Source of the DNA: Halomonas sp.
GTDB taxonomy: Bacteria; Pseudomonadota; Gammaproteobacteria; Pseudomonadales; Halomonadaceae
Direction of reading: 5' to 3'
Assembly: GCF_014859505.1 (NCBI RefSeq)
Contig: NZ_JACUUD010000004.1
Location: 1-63,608, forward strand
Length of the DNA stretch: 63,608 bases
Part shown: piece by piece, positions 8,689-18,709 of the stretch
How the letters are laid out: every line of letters starts with the position of its first letter
Position numbering within the stretch: position 1 is the first letter of the stretch
Program-made: the position numbers and the translations under genes
Notes under the pieces: model-generated
The model's input: the letters and a program-made list of their open reading frames with translations, nothing else
Told to the model about the DNA's origin: nothing
Databases searched by the model: none

Positions 8689-9957
8689 CTATCGGGTCTT
8701 GTCGTGAGAGGCATCGAGCAGCAGGGCGCCGGCGGCCTCGAGCAGGTCGTGGCGTTCAACGGAGGCGGCCTCGCGCAGCGCCACGGTAGGGCGATGCAGC
8801 AGCCGGTTGGTGAGCTGATGGGCCAGCCGGCGCACCACCGCCTCGGGGTCCTCACCGTGGCCCAGTCGCGCCAGGGCCTGCTCCAGGGAGAGGTCGCGCA
8901 GCGACTCGCCGCGACGACGGAAGTCGTGGATCAGCTCGCCGCCGCTGCGGATGCGCCGCTCATGCAGCCAGGCGCCCACGCCGTGCTCGATCAGCGATTC
9001 GGCCTGGTCGGCGGCCACCTGGCGATGGCGGCGATTCTCCTCGATCACCTCCTGAAGGTCATCGACGGAGTAGAGAAAGATGTCGGAAAGCTTGCCCACC
9101 TCGGGCTCGATGTCCCGGGGCACGGCGATGTCGACCATGAAGATCGGCCGATGGCGGCGCTTCTTCAGCGCCCGCTCCACCATGCCCTTGCCGATGATCG
9201 GCAGCGGTGCCGCAGTGGAGGAGATGACGATGTCGGCCTCCACCAGGGCATCGGGAATCCCGTCCAGGGCGATGGCCTTCGCGCCAAGGCTGCCGGCCAG
9301 CAGCTCGGCCCGCTCCCGGGTGCGGTTGGCCACGGTGAGCTGGCGAACGCCGGCCTCGTGCAGGTGCCGCGCCACCAGCTCGATGGTCTCACCGGCGCCG
9401 ATCAGCAGGGCCCGGGCGCGGCCGAGGTCGTCGAAGATGCGGCTGGCCAGGCTGACCGCCGCATAGGCCACGGAGACGGGGTTGCGGCCGATGCCGGTCT
9501 CGGTACGCACCTGCTTGGCCACCGCGAAGGTGTGCTGGAAGAGGCACTCGAGCTCCTTGCCGAGGCCGCGGGCCTCGCGACTGGCCTGGTAGGCGTCCTT
9601 GAGCTGGCCGAGGATCTGCGGCTCGCCCAGCACCATGGAGTCCAGCCCCACGGCCACCCGCATCAGATGGCGGGCGGCCTCGTTGTCCAGGTAGTGATAG
9701 GCACAGGTCGAGAGATCCGACACCGGCAGGCCGTGGAAGCGGCCCAGCCAGTCGAGGACGGCCGCCTCGCCCTGGGGCTCGGTGACGCAATAGAGCTCGG
9801 TGCGGTTGCAGGTCGAGAGAACCGCCGCCTCCTTGACCTGTGGCAAGCCACGCAGCTCGCCGAGCGCGATCTCGAGCTGGGCAGGGTTGAAGGCCACCTG
9901 CTCGCGCACCTCGACGGTGGCGGTTCGATGGTTGATTCCTAGGGCAAGCAGCGTCAT
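8689..9957 (-). CDS. hemA: Glutamyl-tRNA reductase HemA
   Basis: NADPH-dependent reduction of glutamyl-tRNA to glutamate-1-semialdehyde, the committed step of tetrapyrrole synthesis. The chosen ATG at 9957 begins [20 protein letters not shown], the family N-terminus, and gives 422 residues. The catalytic cysteine is in [12 protein letters not shown], the NADPH-binding region is [18 protein letters not shown], and the C-terminal dimerisation helix is present. A longer in-frame extension to 10008 has no family similarity. It is the first gene of hemA-prfA-prmC and is divergent from the TPR lipoprotein gene, with which it shares a 160-nt promoter region. Confidence 0.96.
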   Translation of the reverse strand: MTLLALGINHRTATVEVREQVAFNPAQLEIALGELRGLPQVKEAAVLSTCNRTELYCVTEPQGEAAVLDWLGRFHGLPVSDLSTCAYHYLDNEAARHLMRVAVGLDSMVLGEPQILGQLKDAYQASREARGLGKELECLFQHTFAVAKQVRTETGIGRNPVSVAYAAVSLASRIFDDLGRARALLIGAGETIELVARHLHEAGVRQLTVANRTRERAELLAGSLGAKAIALDGIPDALVEADIVISSTAAPLPIIGKGMVERALKKRRHRPIFMVDIAVPRDIEPEVGKLSDIFLYSVDDLQEVIEENRRHRQVAADQAESLIEHGVGAWLHERRIRSGGELIHDFRRRGESLRDLSLEQALARLGHGEDPEAVVRRLAHQLTNRLLHRPTVALREAASVERHDLLEAAGALLLDASHDKTR

Positions 9958-10062
9958 GCGTCGGGCATCTTTGCTAGTGGTGGCCGGCCTGGGCGGCATC
10001 CTGATCATTGGGTCGAGATACTACCATAGCGTCGCCCGCTTGGCCGCCTCCCCCGGTGCGCT

Positions 10063-10090
10063 TTGCCCACGCCGGTCAAGCCGTTATGCT
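10063..10090 (+). promoter_or_regulatory. Putative sigma-70 promoter of the TPR lipoprotein-lolB-ispE operon
   Basis: TTGCCC (10063-10068) and TATGCT (10085-10090) are separated by 16 nt and lie 30 nt upstream of the lipoprotein start, in the hemA divergent intergenic region. Both hexamers match 4 of 6 consensus bases. Confidence 0.4.
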
Positions 10091-10119
10091 GGCGCTTCGG
10101 CCCTGCCAACGAGACGCCC

Positions 10120-11880
10120 ATGCCTGCCGCTCTCCCCCCGTCACTTCGCCCGCTCTTCGCCCGCCTCGCCCCGCTGGCGCTGGCGGTGCTGCTGGCCGGC
10201 TGCCAGACGCTGTCGGCCGTGGGCGGCGCGGACGCCCCACTGGAGGACCCCATGGCCGGCGCCCCGCCCATCACCCGGGGCCTGGACGCCGCGGGGCTGG
10301 CCGGCCTGCTCACCGCGGAGCTGGCCGGCCAGCGCGGCGACTACCGCCGCGCCGCCCTGGGCTACCTCGAGGCCACCGAGCGTTACGCCACCCCGACGCT
10401 GGCCGAGCGCGCCGCCCTGGCGGCCAGCTTCAGCAACGACAGTGAACTGCTGGCCCGGGCCGCCGATCGCTGGCAGGCCATGGCACCCGAGGCCGAAGCG
10501 CCCTCGCGGCTGCTGGCCGGGCTGGCCGTCCAGCGCGGCGACTGGCCCGAGGCGCTGCGCCAGCGCCTGGTGCTGATCGAGCGCGGCAGCGAGAGCGACC
10601 TGACCGCCTTCATCGAGGCCGCCCTGGCCGAGAACGCCGCCCCCGCGCCGCTGCTGGCGCTGCTGCGCCCCTGGCTAGCCCGCGCGCCCCAGGGAGCGAT
10701 CCGCCAGGATGCCGAGCTGGCCACCGCCTTGCTGGAGGTCTCCACCGGCGACACCGCCGCCGCCGAGCGCCGCCTGGAACAGCTGGGCCAGAGCGCCCCC
10801 GAGATGCCGGCACTGTGGCTGACCCGGGCGCGCCTGGCCCAGGAACGCGGCGACCATCGGGGCGCTCGCGATGCCGCACGCCGCGGGCTTGCCGTCTCGC
10901 CGGATGATGCCCGCTTCATCCTGCTGCTGGCCCAGAGCGAGCTGCGCCTGGGCAACATCGCCGCCGCCGAGGCGAGCACCGACGCCCTGCTCGAGGATCA
11001 CGCCGGCAACGCGGAGCTGCGCCTGGCGCTGGCCCGGCTCTACCTCGAGGAGGGCGCCACCGAGGCTGCCCGCCGCCTGCTGCTGCCGCTGGTGGACGAG
11101 CCCGACACCCCGCCCATGGCCTTCTACCTGCTCGGCACCACCGCCGAGACGGAGGGCGAGGTGGACAACGCCCTGCTCTACTTTCGCCAGGTAGCGCCGG
11201 GGCCCGAATTCCTGGCGGCCCGGCTGCGCGCCGCCGAAATGCTGATCGAGGATGATCGCCTGCTCGACGCCCGCGCCTTCCTGCGCATCGAGCGGCTGCG
11301 CCACGAGTCGCACTTCGCCGACCTGGTCTCTCTGGAGGTGGAACTGCTCGAGCGCGAGGGGCTCGCCGATGAGGCCAGCGCCCTGCTCGACCGCGAGCTC
11401 GACCGCACCCCCAACGACGAGCAGCTGCTCTACCTGCGCGCCATGCGCGCCTGGGAGGCCGGCGACCCCGAAGCCATGGAGCGCGATCTGGGGCGGATCA
11501 TCGAGCGCGACCCGGACAACGCCATGGCCCTCAACGCCCTGGGCTATACCCTGGCCGACATGAACATGACCGAGCGCCTCGACGAGGCCCGCGAGATGAT
11601 CGAGCGCGCCCATGAGCTCGACCCTGGCAACCCGGCCATCATGGACAGCCTGGGCTGGTTGCACTACCGCCTGGGCGATCCCGAGCGTGCCCTGCCCTGG
11701 CTCGAGCGCGCCTACGCCCTGATGCCGGATCAGGAGATCGCCGCTCACCTGATCGAGGTGCTGTGGGCGCTGGAGCAACGCGTCGAGGCCCGTGAGCGCC
11801 TGGCCGAGGCGCTGGAGCGCCATGACGAACACCCGCTGATCGATGAGCTGCTCAGACGCATCCCCGAGCTGGCCCCATGA
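10120..11880 (+). CDS. Outer-membrane TPR lipoprotein upstream of lolB
   Basis: A 586-residue tetratricopeptide-repeat protein with a lipoprotein signal: a hydrophobic stretch after an Arg, then the lipobox LLAGC at about residues 23-27. The body is a series of helical repeats rich in Ala, Leu, Glu and Arg. Clear TPR consensus appears near the C-terminus (NAMALNALGYTLADM, then NPAIMDSLGWLHYRLGDPER). I chose the ATG at 10120, where the signal peptide begins; an upstream in-frame start at 10063 adds residues of no obvious function. Homologues occupy the same place in Pseudomonas (upstream of lolB-ispE-prs). Its exact role is unknown; a scaffold in envelope biogenesis is plausible by context only. 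Confidence 0.85.
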   Translation: MPAALPPSLRPLFARLAPLALAVLLAGCQTLSAVGGADAPLEDPMAGAPPITRGLDAAGLAGLLTAELAGQRGDYRRAALGYLEATERYATPTLAERAALAASFSNDSELLARAADRWQAMAPEAEAPSRLLAGLAVQRGDWPEALRQRLVLIERGSESDLTAFIEAALAENAAPAPLLALLRPWLARAPQGAIRQDAELATALLEVSTGDTAAAERRLEQLGQSAPEMPALWLTRARLAQERGDHRGARDAARRGLAVSPDDARFILLLAQSELRLGNIAAAEASTDALLEDHAGNAELRLALARLYLEEGATEAARRLLLPLVDEPDTPPMAFYLLGTTAETEGEVDNALLYFRQVAPGPEFLAARLRAAEMLIEDDRLLDARAFLRIERLRHESHFADLVSLEVELLEREGLADEASALLDRELDRTPNDEQLLYLRAMRAWEAGDPEAMERDLGRIIERDPDNAMALNALGYTLADMNMTERLDEAREMIERAHELDPGNPAIMDSLGWLHYRLGDPERALPWLERAYALMPDQEIAAHLIEVLWALEQRVEARERLAEALERHDEHPLIDELLRRIPELAP

Positions 11881-11930
11881 GCCCTTCCCGCACTCCCCCC
11901 GAGCCCGCATCACCGCACAAGAGAGACCCC

Positions 11931-12548
11931 ATGACACTGCGCTTGCTTGCCAGACCGCTGATTTCCCTGCTCGCCCTGCTGCTGCTGGCCGGCTGCGCCG
12001 GTCGCACGCCCGTCCCGGAGGGCGAGCGTACCGCCGGCCAGTGGCAGGCCCAGGCCGAGCGCATCGAGGCCCTGGACACCTGGATCCTGGCGGCGCGGGT
12101 CGGCCTGCGCACCTCCCGGGACGGCACCAGCGCCAACCTGGACTGGAGCCAGCATCCCCACTACTACCGGATGTTGCTCAGCGGCCCCTTCGGCAGTGGC
12201 CGCAGTACCCTGGAGGGCCGCGAGGGACGCTTCTCGCTGACCACCTCAGAGGGCCGCTTCGAGGCCGAGACCCCCGAGGCGCTGATGGAGGAGCAGCTCG
12301 GCTGGTCACTGCCAGTGGGCGCCCTGCAGGACTGGGTACGCGGCCTCCCCGGCACGCAGAGCGACTACCACCTGGAGGAGGACGACCTCGGCTTCCCCCT
12401 GCGCCTCGAACAGGACGGCTGGGAGATCGACTACCGCGACTGGACCCGCGCCGAGTCGCTGTGGCTACCGCGACGACTGGTGATGACCTACGGCGACCTG
12501 CGCGTCACCCTCGTGGTCACCGACTGGCGCCCCGTCGTTGATGACTGA
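11931..12548 (+). CDS. lolB: Outer-membrane lipoprotein insertion receptor LolB
   Basis: Receives lipoproteins from LolA and inserts them into the outer membrane; it is itself a lipoprotein. The 205-residue product starts MTLRLLARP with a lipobox LLAGC at about residues 19-23. Family features are the W-containing RIEALDTWILAARVGLRT, SANLDWSQHPHYYRMLLSGPFG and WEIDYRDWTRAESLWLPRRL. The start at 11931 has GAGAG upstream; an in-frame start at 11877 would overlap the upstream stop but would add a non-signal extension. The substrate carrier LolA is encoded elsewhere in this window (37814-38455). Confidence 0.93.
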   Translation: MTLRLLARPLISLLALLLLAGCAGRTPVPEGERTAGQWQAQAERIEALDTWILAARVGLRTSRDGTSANLDWSQHPHYYRMLLSGPFGSGRSTLEGREGRFSLTTSEGRFEAETPEALMEEQLGWSLPVGALQDWVRGLPGTQSDYHLEEDDLGFPLRLEQDGWEIDYRDWTRAESLWLPRRLVMTYGDLRVTLVVTDWRPVVDD

Positions 12549-13419
12549 CACCGCCATGACCGCCACCCCTGCCGAGACCCTGGTGCTGCCGGCCCCGGCC
12601 AAGCTCAACCGCCTGCTGCATATCATCGGGCGCCGCCCGGACGGCTATCACGAGCTGCAGACCCTGTTCCAGTTCCTCGACCATGGCGACACCCTGCGCC
12701 TGCGCCGCCGCGAGGATGGCGAGATCCGCCTGACCCCCGAGATTCCCGGGGTGGCCCGGGAGGAGAACCTGATCCGGCGCGCCGCCCGCCTGCTGCAGGC
12801 CGAGAGCGACTGCCGGCTGGGCGCCGAGATCCACCTGGAGAAGCGCCTGCCGCTGGGCGGCGGGCTGGGCGGCGGCAGCTCTGATGCCGCCACCGCCCTG
12901 CTCGGCCTCGATGCCCTCTGGGGCCTGGGCCTCTCCCTCGAGCGCCTGGCGGAGCTCGGCCTTGTGCTGGGCGCCGACGTGCCGGTGTTCGTGCGCGGCC
13001 ATGCCGCCTGGGGAGAGGGTATCGGCGAACGCCTCACCCCGGTGGATCTCGACACGCCCTGGTTCGTGGTAATCCACCCCGGCGTGGCGGTCTCCACCCC
13101 GGCGGTGTTCGGGGCCGACGAATTGACACGCGATACCCCCCCGATTACCATGGCGCGCGCTCTTCAGAGGGGAGCGTCAAGCTGGCGCAACGACTGCGAG
13201 GCCACGGTCAGGGCCCTCTACCCACCCGTGGCAGAGGCGCTCGACTGGCTGTCGGCGAGGGCACCGGCCCTGCTGACCGGCACCGGCGCCTGCGTCTTTG
13301 CCCGCCTGGCCAGCGAGACCGAAGCCGACCAGCTGCTCGGAGAGATCGCCGGACGCTGGCAGGCCTTCAAGGCCCGCGGCCTGAACCGCTCCCCCCTCCA
13401 TGATGTTCTGGGTCGATGA
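12541..13419 (+). CDS. ispE: 4-diphosphocytidyl-2-C-methyl-D-erythritol kinase IspE
   Basis: GHMP-family kinase of the non-mevalonate isoprenoid pathway, phosphorylating CDP-methylerythritol. The protein has the N-terminal substrate segment [20 protein letters not shown] and the glycine-rich ATP loop [19 protein letters not shown]. At about 292 residues it is close to E. coli IspE (283). The ATG at 12541 overlaps the lolB stop, which implies translational coupling; a TTG directly before it and an ATG at 12556 are alternatives. It is followed by prs, the usual pseudomonad order. Confidence 0.95.
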   Translation: MTDTAMTATPAETLVLPAPAKLNRLLHIIGRRPDGYHELQTLFQFLDHGDTLRLRRREDGEIRLTPEIPGVAREENLIRRAARLLQAESDCRLGAEIHLEKRLPLGGGLGGGSSDAATALLGLDALWGLGLSLERLAELGLVLGADVPVFVRGHAAWGEGIGERLTPVDLDTPWFVVIHPGVAVSTPAVFGADELTRDTPPITMARALQRGASSWRNDCEATVRALYPPVAEALDWLSARAPALLTGTGACVFARLASETEADQLLGEIAGRWQAFKARGLNRSPLHDVLGR

Positions 13420-13484
13420 GCCCCGCCCGGGCGGTGGTGCCCCTCTCGACACCCGATGACCCAACCCTGCATAGGTGGCTGCGC

Positions 13485-14426
13485 GTGTCAAAATTGATGG
13501 TTTTCGCCGGAAACGCCAATCCCGAACTCGCCCGAAAGATCGCCGAGAGTCTGGACACCCGCATGGGCAACGCCACGGTCGGCCAGTTCAGCGACGGCGA
13601 GATCGCGGTCGAGATCAACGAGAACGTGCGGGGCAAGGACGTCTTCGTCCTGCAGTCCACCTGTGCGCCGACCAACGACAATCTGATGGAACTGGTGCTG
13701 ATGGTGGACGCCCTGCGTCGTGCCTCCGCGCACCGGATCACCGCCGTGGTGCCTTATTTCGGCTATGCGCGTCAGGATCGTCGGGTGCGCTCCGCCCGCG
13801 TGCCTATCTCCGCCAAGATCGTCGCCGACGTGCTGGTCAAGGCCGGCGTCGACCGGGTGATGACCATGGACCTCCACGCCGATCAGATCCAGGGCTTCTT
13901 CGACGTGCCGGTGGACAACGTCTACGGCTCGCCGATCCTGCTCGACGACATCGAGCGACAGAACTACGAGAACCTGGTGGTGGTCTCCCCCGACGTGGGC
14001 GGCGTGGTCCGCGCCCGGGCCATCGCCAAGCAGCTCAACGCCGATCTCGCCATCATCGACAAGCGTCGCCCCTCGGCCAACCAGGCCCAGGTGATGCACA
14101 TCATCGGCGAGATCGAAGGGCGCAACTGCGTGGTGGTCGACGACATGATCGACACCGCCGGCACCCTGTGCAAGGCCGGCGAGGCCCTCAAGCAGCACGG
14201 CGCCTTGCGAGTCGTGGCCTACGCCACCCACCCGATCCTCTCGGGACCCGCGGTGGACAACATCGTCGGCTCGGTGCTCGACGAGGTAGTGGTCACCGAT
14301 ACCATTCCGCTCTCCGACAGCGCGCGGCGCTGCGGCCATATCCGCCAGCTCAGCGTGGCCGGCCTGATCGCCGAGGCGATCCGTCGGGTGAGCAACGAAG
14401 AATCCGTCAGCGCCATGTTCCACTGA
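13485..14426 (+). CDS. prs: Ribose-phosphate pyrophosphokinase Prs
   Basis: Makes PRPP from ribose-5-phosphate and ATP for nucleotide, histidine and tryptophan synthesis. The 313 residues contain [37 protein letters not shown], the ATP loop [18 protein letters not shown] and the PRPP-binding loop [19 protein letters not shown]. The start is a GTG at 13485 (reading MSKLMVFAG); an ATG at 13497 is the alternative. Longer in-frame sequence reaching back into ispE has no family similarity. In many pseudomonads a tRNA-Gln lies between ispE and prs; the 65-nt gap here does not contain one. Confidence 0.96.
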   Translation: MSKLMVFAGNANPELARKIAESLDTRMGNATVGQFSDGEIAVEINENVRGKDVFVLQSTCAPTNDNLMELVLMVDALRRASAHRITAVVPYFGYARQDRRVRSARVPISAKIVADVLVKAGVDRVMTMDLHADQIQGFFDVPVDNVYGSPILLDDIERQNYENLVVVSPDVGGVVRARAIAKQLNADLAIIDKRRPSANQAQVMHIIGEIEGRNCVVVDDMIDTAGTLCKAGEALKQHGALRVVAYATHPILSGPAVDNIVGSVLDEVVVTDTIPLSDSARRCGHIRQLSVAGLIAEAIRRVSNEESVSAMFH

Positions 14427-14553
14427 GTCACCGCGCCATACGCACGGGACACGCGGGAACGGGCGCCGGAAAGGGCCCTGCGGGGCAACTGGAAGCGTCA
14501 CGGTCAGGTCGCGGGCCGCGGTGCCTTCCTTACTCTACTGAAGAGGCAATACC

Positions 14554-15210
14554 ATGTCTGATTTTACCCTTAGCGCCAGCGTTCGTAACGACCTGGGGAA
14601 AGGTGCGAGCCGCCGCCTGCGTCGTGCGAACCTCCAGGTGCCGGCCATCGTCTACGGCGGTGAGCAGGCTCCCCAGCCGATCTCCATCGAGAAGGCCGCC
14701 TTCTACAAGGCCGTCGAGAGCGAGTCCTTCTTCTCCTCGGTGATCAACCTGGTCATTGACGGCAAGAGCGAGCAGGTGGTGGTGCGTGACATGCAGCGTC
14801 ACCCCTTCAAGCCGCTGATCACCCACGCCGATTTCCTGCGCGTGGATGCCACCCACGAGATCACCATCAACGTGCCGCTGCACGTGGTGGGCGAAGAGAA
14901 CAACCGGGACATCAAGGATAACGACGGCGAGCTGCACGTGCTGGCCAACGAGATCCAGGTCAGCTGCCTGCCCAAGGACCTGCCTGACTACCTCGAAGTG
15001 GACATCTCCGAGGTCGAGCTGGGCACCACCCTTCACCTGTCCGACCTCAAGATACCGGCCGGCGTGACTCTGGTCGATCTGACCCACGGCGAGGACCACG
15101 ACAACGCCATCCTGAGCGTCACCAAGGCCAAGGTCAGCGGTGGCGGTGCTGATGACGAAGCCGCCGGGGGCGAGGAAGGCGAGGAAGGCAAGCAGGGCGA
15201 CGAGGAGTAA
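14554..15210 (+). CDS. rplY: 50S ribosomal protein L25 (Ctc form)
   Basis: 5S rRNA-binding large-subunit protein of the long bL25/Ctc type. The 218-residue product has an N-terminal L25 domain ([27 protein letters not shown]), a C-terminal TL5-type beta domain ([20 protein letters not shown]) and a very acidic Gly/Glu tail at residues 195-218. A Shine-Dalgarno AAGAGG lies 7 nt before the ATG. A strong hairpin pair downstream separates it from pth, so it probably ends the prs-rplY transcript. Confidence 0.95.
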   Translation: MSDFTLSASVRNDLGKGASRRLRRANLQVPAIVYGGEQAPQPISIEKAAFYKAVESESFFSSVINLVIDGKSEQVVVRDMQRHPFKPLITHADFLRVDATHEITINVPLHVVGEENNRDIKDNDGELHVLANEIQVSCLPKDLPDYLEVDISEVELGTTLHLSDLKIPAGVTLVDLTHGEDHDNAILSVTKAKVSGGGADDEAAGGEEGEEGKQGDEE

Positions 15211-15235
15211 TCCTCACCCGTCCTTCCTACCGTCC

Positions 15236-15258
15236 GGGGCCGTGCGCGGCACGGCCCC
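15236..15258 (+). other. Perfect GC-rich hairpin downstream of rplY
   Basis: A 10-bp perfect stem (GGGGCCGTGC pairing with GCACGGCCCC) with a 3-nt loop, 26 nt after the rplY stop. No T-tract follows, so alone it is not a canonical terminator. It is the first of three hairpins in the rplY-pth gap. Confidence 0.6.
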
Positions 15259-15269
15259 TTCCGGTTACG

Positions 15270-15298
15270 ATCAAGCGCCCCGGCGCTTGATTTTTTTT
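15270..15298 (+). terminator. Rho-independent terminator of rplY
   Basis: A 10-bp stem (ATCAAGCGCC pairing with GGCGCTTGAT, or 9 bp with a CCCG loop) is immediately followed by seven further T residues. This is a textbook intrinsic terminator, 60 nt after the rplY stop. Confidence 0.85.
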
Positions 15299-15350
15299 GT
15301 GGCCGCCCCTCCCTGGCGGCCATCCTGCGGACCGCCGCTAACGCGACGTC

Positions 15351-15373
15351 AAAAATCATTCCAGATGATTTTT
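15351..15373 (+). promoter_or_regulatory. AT-rich hairpin abutting the pth ribosome-binding site
   Basis: AAAAATCAT and ATGATTTTT form a 9-bp perfect inverted repeat with a 5-nt loop. One T later comes the pth Shine-Dalgarno GGAGG (15375-15379). It could be a weak second terminator, a protein-binding operator or an RNA element affecting pth translation. It stands out as an AT island in GC-rich DNA. Confidence 0.4.
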
Positions 15374-15387
15374 TGGAGGCAACCCCC

Positions 15388-15975
15388 ATGAGTCAGGTCA
15401 GAGCGATCATCGGGCTGGGCAATCCCGGCGCCGACTATGAGGCCACCCGTCACAATGCCGGCGCCTGGCTGGTGGAGGCGGTCGCGCGTCGCACAGGCGC
15501 AGAACTGCGTCCCGACCGCAAGTTCCTGGGCCTCTATGCCCGAGGCCAGATCGAGGGCCAGGACGTCCACCTGCTCAACCCGACGACCTTCATGAACCGC
15601 AGCGGTGGCGCCGTGGCTGCCCTCTGCCAGTTTTACAAGCTCGCCCCCAACGAGTTGCTGGTGGCCCACGACGAGCTCGACCTCGACCCCGGCACCGCCC
15701 GCTACAAGACAGGCGGCGGCCACGGCGGCCACAACGGGCTGCGCGACATCATCAGCGCCCTGGGCAACGAGCGTGGCTTCCACCGCCTACGACTCGGCAT
15801 CGGGCATCCGGGCGATGCGAAACAGGTCACCCACTACGTGCTGGGCCGCCCAGGCAAGGCCGAACACGCCGCCATCGAGGACGCCATCGACGAGTGCCTG
15901 GCCACCCTGCCCCAGGCGCTCTCCGGCGACTGGGCCCGCGCCATGAACCGCCTGCACAGCTTCAAGGGCGCCTGA
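15388..15975 (+). CDS. pth: Peptidyl-tRNA hydrolase Pth
   Basis: Releases peptides from peptidyl-tRNAs dropped by stalled ribosomes. The 195-residue protein matches E. coli Pth in length. Catalytic and substrate residues are visible in [21 protein letters not shown] (quoted across the His and Asn region), [25 protein letters not shown] and [11 protein letters not shown]. The ATG at 15388 follows a strong GGAGG; an in-frame TTG at 15373 is too close to that site to be preferred. It precedes ychF, as in many proteobacteria. Confidence 0.96.
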   Translation: MSQVRAIIGLGNPGADYEATRHNAGAWLVEAVARRTGAELRPDRKFLGLYARGQIEGQDVHLLNPTTFMNRSGGAVAALCQFYKLAPNELLVAHDELDLDPGTARYKTGGGHGGHNGLRDIISALGNERGFHRLRLGIGHPGDAKQVTHYVLGRPGKAEHAAIEDAIDECLATLPQALSGDWARAMNRLHSFKGA

Positions 15976-16075
15976 TTGCCATGTGTCTGATGGCCGAGTG
16001 CCCGATGGCCCGCTTATCGGTAGAATGGCGCCATCATTGATCGTTACTCCCGACCTCTCTTTCCAGGATGACTCC

Positions 16076-17167
16076 ATGGGTTTCAACTGCGGTATCGTCG
16101 GCCTGCCCAACGTCGGCAAGTCGACCCTCTTCAACGCCCTCACCAAGTCCGGCATCGACGCCGAGAACTTCCCCTTCTGTACCATCGAGCCCAACGTCGG
16201 CATCGTGCCGATGCCCGACCCACGCCTCGATGCCCTGGCCGAGATCGTCAAGCCGCAGAAGGTGCTGCCCACCACCATGGAGTTCGTCGATATCGCCGGA
16301 CTCGTGGCGGGCGCCTCCAAGGGCGAGGGGCTGGGCAACAAGTTCCTGGCCAATATCCGCGAGACCCAGGCCATCGCCCACGTGGTGCGCTGCTTCGACA
16401 ACGACAACGTCATCCATGTCGCCAACCAGGTGGATCCTCGGGCCGATATCGAGATCATCAACATGGAGCTGGCCCTGGCCGACCTGGACACCGTGGAGCG
16501 CGCCATCCAGCGCCTTGTGCGGGTCGCCAAGGGCGGCGACAAGGAGGCGATCGCCACCAAGGCGATTCTCGAGCGTATCGAGCCACACCTGGCCGAGGGC
16601 CTGCCGCTGAGGAGCTTCGGCCTGGATGCCGACGACGAGAAGGCCCTGAAGGGCTTCGGCTTCCTGACCCTGAAGCCCACCATGTACATCGCCAACGTCA
16701 ACGAGGATGGCTTCGAGGCCAACCCCTACCTGGACGTGGTGCGCGAGATCGCCGAGGCCGAGGGCGCCGTGGTGGTGCCGGTGTGCAACCAACTCGAGGC
16801 GGAGATCGCCGAGCTGGACGATGAGGAACGCGCCATGTTCCTCGACGAGATGGGCATGGAGGAGCCGGGGCTCGACCGGGTGATCCGTGCCGGCTACGCG
16901 CTACTGGGCCTGCAGACCTACTTCACCGCCGGGGTGAAGGAGGTGCGTGCCTGGACCGTCAAGGTGGGCGCCACCGCCCCCGAGGCCGCCGGGGTGATCC
17001 ACACCGACTTCCAGAAGGGCTTCATTCGCGCCGAGGTCATCGCCTATGACGATTTCGTAGGTCTGGGCGGCGAGCAGGGCGCGAAGGACGCCGGCAAGTG
17101 GCGCCTGGAGGGCAAGGAGTATATCGTTCAGGATGGTGACGTGATCCACTTCCGCTTCAACGTGTGA
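16076..17167 (+). CDS. ychF: Redox-regulated ATPase YchF
   Basis: Obg-family P-loop protein that hydrolyses ATP rather than GTP and associates with ribosomes; implicated in oxidative-stress control. The 363 residues equal E. coli YchF. They contain the P-loop [15 protein letters not shown], switch region [19 protein letters not shown], the ATP-specifying NVNE in place of NKxD, and a C-terminal TGS domain with [17 protein letters not shown] and [13 protein letters not shown]. The start at 16076 is fixed by the conserved MGFNCGIVG; upstream in-frame sequence is non-homologous. A TAGAAT at 16021-16026 may be a -10 box. Confidence 0.97.
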   Translation: MGFNCGIVGLPNVGKSTLFNALTKSGIDAENFPFCTIEPNVGIVPMPDPRLDALAEIVKPQKVLPTTMEFVDIAGLVAGASKGEGLGNKFLANIRETQAIAHVVRCFDNDNVIHVANQVDPRADIEIINMELALADLDTVERAIQRLVRVAKGGDKEAIATKAILERIEPHLAEGLPLRSFGLDADDEKALKGFGFLTLKPTMYIANVNEDGFEANPYLDVVREIAEAEGAVVVPVCNQLEAEIAELDDEERAMFLDEMGMEEPGLDRVIRAGYALLGLQTYFTAGVKEVRAWTVKVGATAPEAAGVIHTDFQKGFIRAEVIAYDDFVGLGGEQGAKDAGKWRLEGKEYIVQDGDVIHFRFNV

Positions 17168-17191
17168 GGCAGAACCAGGAGGAGGGAGGCC

Positions 17192-17593
17192 ATGCGCAAG
17201 AAGATCGTCAAGCACGAGACCGAATGGCGCCAGCAGCTGACCCCCGAGCAGTACCGGGTCACCCGTGAGCGGGGCACCGAACCGCCCTTCAGCGGCAACT
17301 ACCGGGTCAGCGACGAGCACGGCATCTACCACTGCATCTGCTGCAACGCCCCGCTGTTCGAGAACGAGCACAAGTTCGACGCCGGCTGCGGCTGGCCGAG
17401 CTTCGACCGCCCGCTGGGCCAGCACCACGTCGAGGAGCGACAGGACGGCTCCCATGGGATGCAGCGTACCGAGGTGGTCTGCGCCCACTGCGACGCTCAC
17501 CTGGGTCACGTCTTCCCCGACGGTCCGCCGGACACCACCGGGTTGCGCTACTGCATCAACTCGGTGGCCATCGACTTTCACGCCGGGGAATAG
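17192..17593 (+). CDS. msrB: Peptide methionine-(R)-S-oxide reductase MsrB
   Basis: Repairs methionine-R-sulfoxide in proteins. The 133-residue single-domain protein has two zinc-binding Cys pairs (in [10 protein letters not shown] and [11 protein letters not shown]), the substrate loop [12 protein letters not shown] and the catalytic cysteine in [12 protein letters not shown]. It starts 24 nt after ychF with an AGGAGG-type Shine-Dalgarno. The msrB-alaA-htpX association resembles that in Pseudomonas, with rbgA placed between msrB and alaA here. Confidence 0.95.
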   Translation: MRKKIVKHETEWRQQLTPEQYRVTRERGTEPPFSGNYRVSDEHGIYHCICCNAPLFENEHKFDAGCGWPSFDRPLGQHHVEERQDGSHGMQRTEVVCAHCDAHLGHVFPDGPPDTTGLRYCINSVAIDFHAGE

Positions 17594-17686
17594 CACGCCG
17601 TCGAGTCACCCGGCGTCTGTCCTGCCACGGCCGCCCATCTGGTAAGATGAGCGGCCGTTCTTTTGGCTGATTCAAGTGAGGCCCCC

Positions 17687-18667
17687 ATGCTCGGCTGGTT
17701 TCCGGGACACATGAACAAGGCGAGGCGCCAGATCACCGAGGCGCTGCCGGAGATCGACGTGGTGATCGAGGTGCTCGACGCCCGCCTGCCCTACTCCAGC
17801 GCCAATCCCATGCTCGCCGTGCTGACCCGCCACAAGCCGGTGCTCAAGCTGCTGTCGCGCGCCGACCTGGCCGACCCGGCGCGCACTGCCGAATGGGTGA
17901 CCTTCTTCGATGCGCAGCCCGACATGCGCGCCCTGGCCGTGACCACCACCAACGCCCGGGAGCTCAAGCGCATCCCCAGGCTGTGCCATGAACTGGCCGG
18001 GGCGGTGCGCGCCGACCGCGATGTGCGGGTGATGGTGATGGGCATCCCCAACGTCGGCAAGTCGACCCTGATCAACGGCCTGGCCGGCAGAAGCATCGCA
18101 AAGACAGGCAACGAGCCCGCGGTGACCAAGCGCCAGCAGAAGGTGCGCATCGACGGGCGCGTGGCGCTGATCGACACCCCCGGCGTGCTGTGGCCGAAGA
18201 TCGAGGACCAGGCCAGCGCCTACCGCCTCGCCGCCAGCGGCGCCATCCGGGATACCGCCATCGACTACGTGGACGTGGCGGTGGTCACCGCCGCCGAGCT
18301 GGCCCGCCGCTATCCCGAGGCGCTCACCGCGCGCTACCGGCTCGAGGCCCTGCCGAGCTACACGGCCAACCCCGAGTCGGTGCGGGTCGAGGCCGATGGC
18401 CCGGTGCGCGTGGACCTGCTGGCGCTGGCCGGCTTCGATGGCCACGCCATCCTGGCCGAGATCGCCGCCCGCCGCGGCGGCCTGCGCCCCGGCGGCGAGG
18501 TGGATCTCCACCGCGGCGCCGAGGTATTGCTCCACGAACTGCGCGACGGCAAGCTCGGCCGGCTGACCCTGGAGACCCCGGCGGACATCCCGCCCGACCC
18601 CATTCCGGAGGCAGAGTTGGCGCCGTCGCCCGCCGAGGATGACGCCGGCAGCGACGACACCGCATAA
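17687..18667 (+). CDS. rbgA: Ribosome biogenesis GTPase YlqF/RbgA-like, circularly permuted
   Basis: Circularly permuted GTPase expected to act in late 50S assembly. The 326-residue product begins MLGWFPGHMNKARRQI. The permuted order puts the G4 region first (residues 57-60), then G1 GIPNVGKST (119-127) and G3 DTPGV. The G4 motif reads SRAD instead of the family NKxD, which is unusual and may weaken guanine specificity. A C-terminal extension rich in Pro, Glu and Asp is present. The ATG at 17687 was chosen over an upstream in-frame TTG because the conserved sequence starts there. Confidence 0.88.
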   Translation: MLGWFPGHMNKARRQITEALPEIDVVIEVLDARLPYSSANPMLAVLTRHKPVLKLLSRADLADPARTAEWVTFFDAQPDMRALAVTTTNARELKRIPRLCHELAGAVRADRDVRVMVMGIPNVGKSTLINGLAGRSIAKTGNEPAVTKRQQKVRIDGRVALIDTPGVLWPKIEDQASAYRLAASGAIRDTAIDYVDVAVVTAAELARRYPEALTARYRLEALPSYTANPESVRVEADGPVRVDLLALAGFDGHAILAEIAARRGGLRPGGEVDLHRGAEVLLHELRDGKLGRLTLETPADIPPDPIPEAELAPSPAEDDAGSDDTA

Positions 18668-18709
18668 TCACCCCTCGCCCGCCGCCCTGGACACTGGACA
18701 CCGAACGAC

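Noticed and set aside
13420..13484. Possible tRNA-Gln between ispE and prs, as in some Pseudomonas
   Set aside because: The gap is only 65 nt and lacks T-loop and acceptor-stem patterns.
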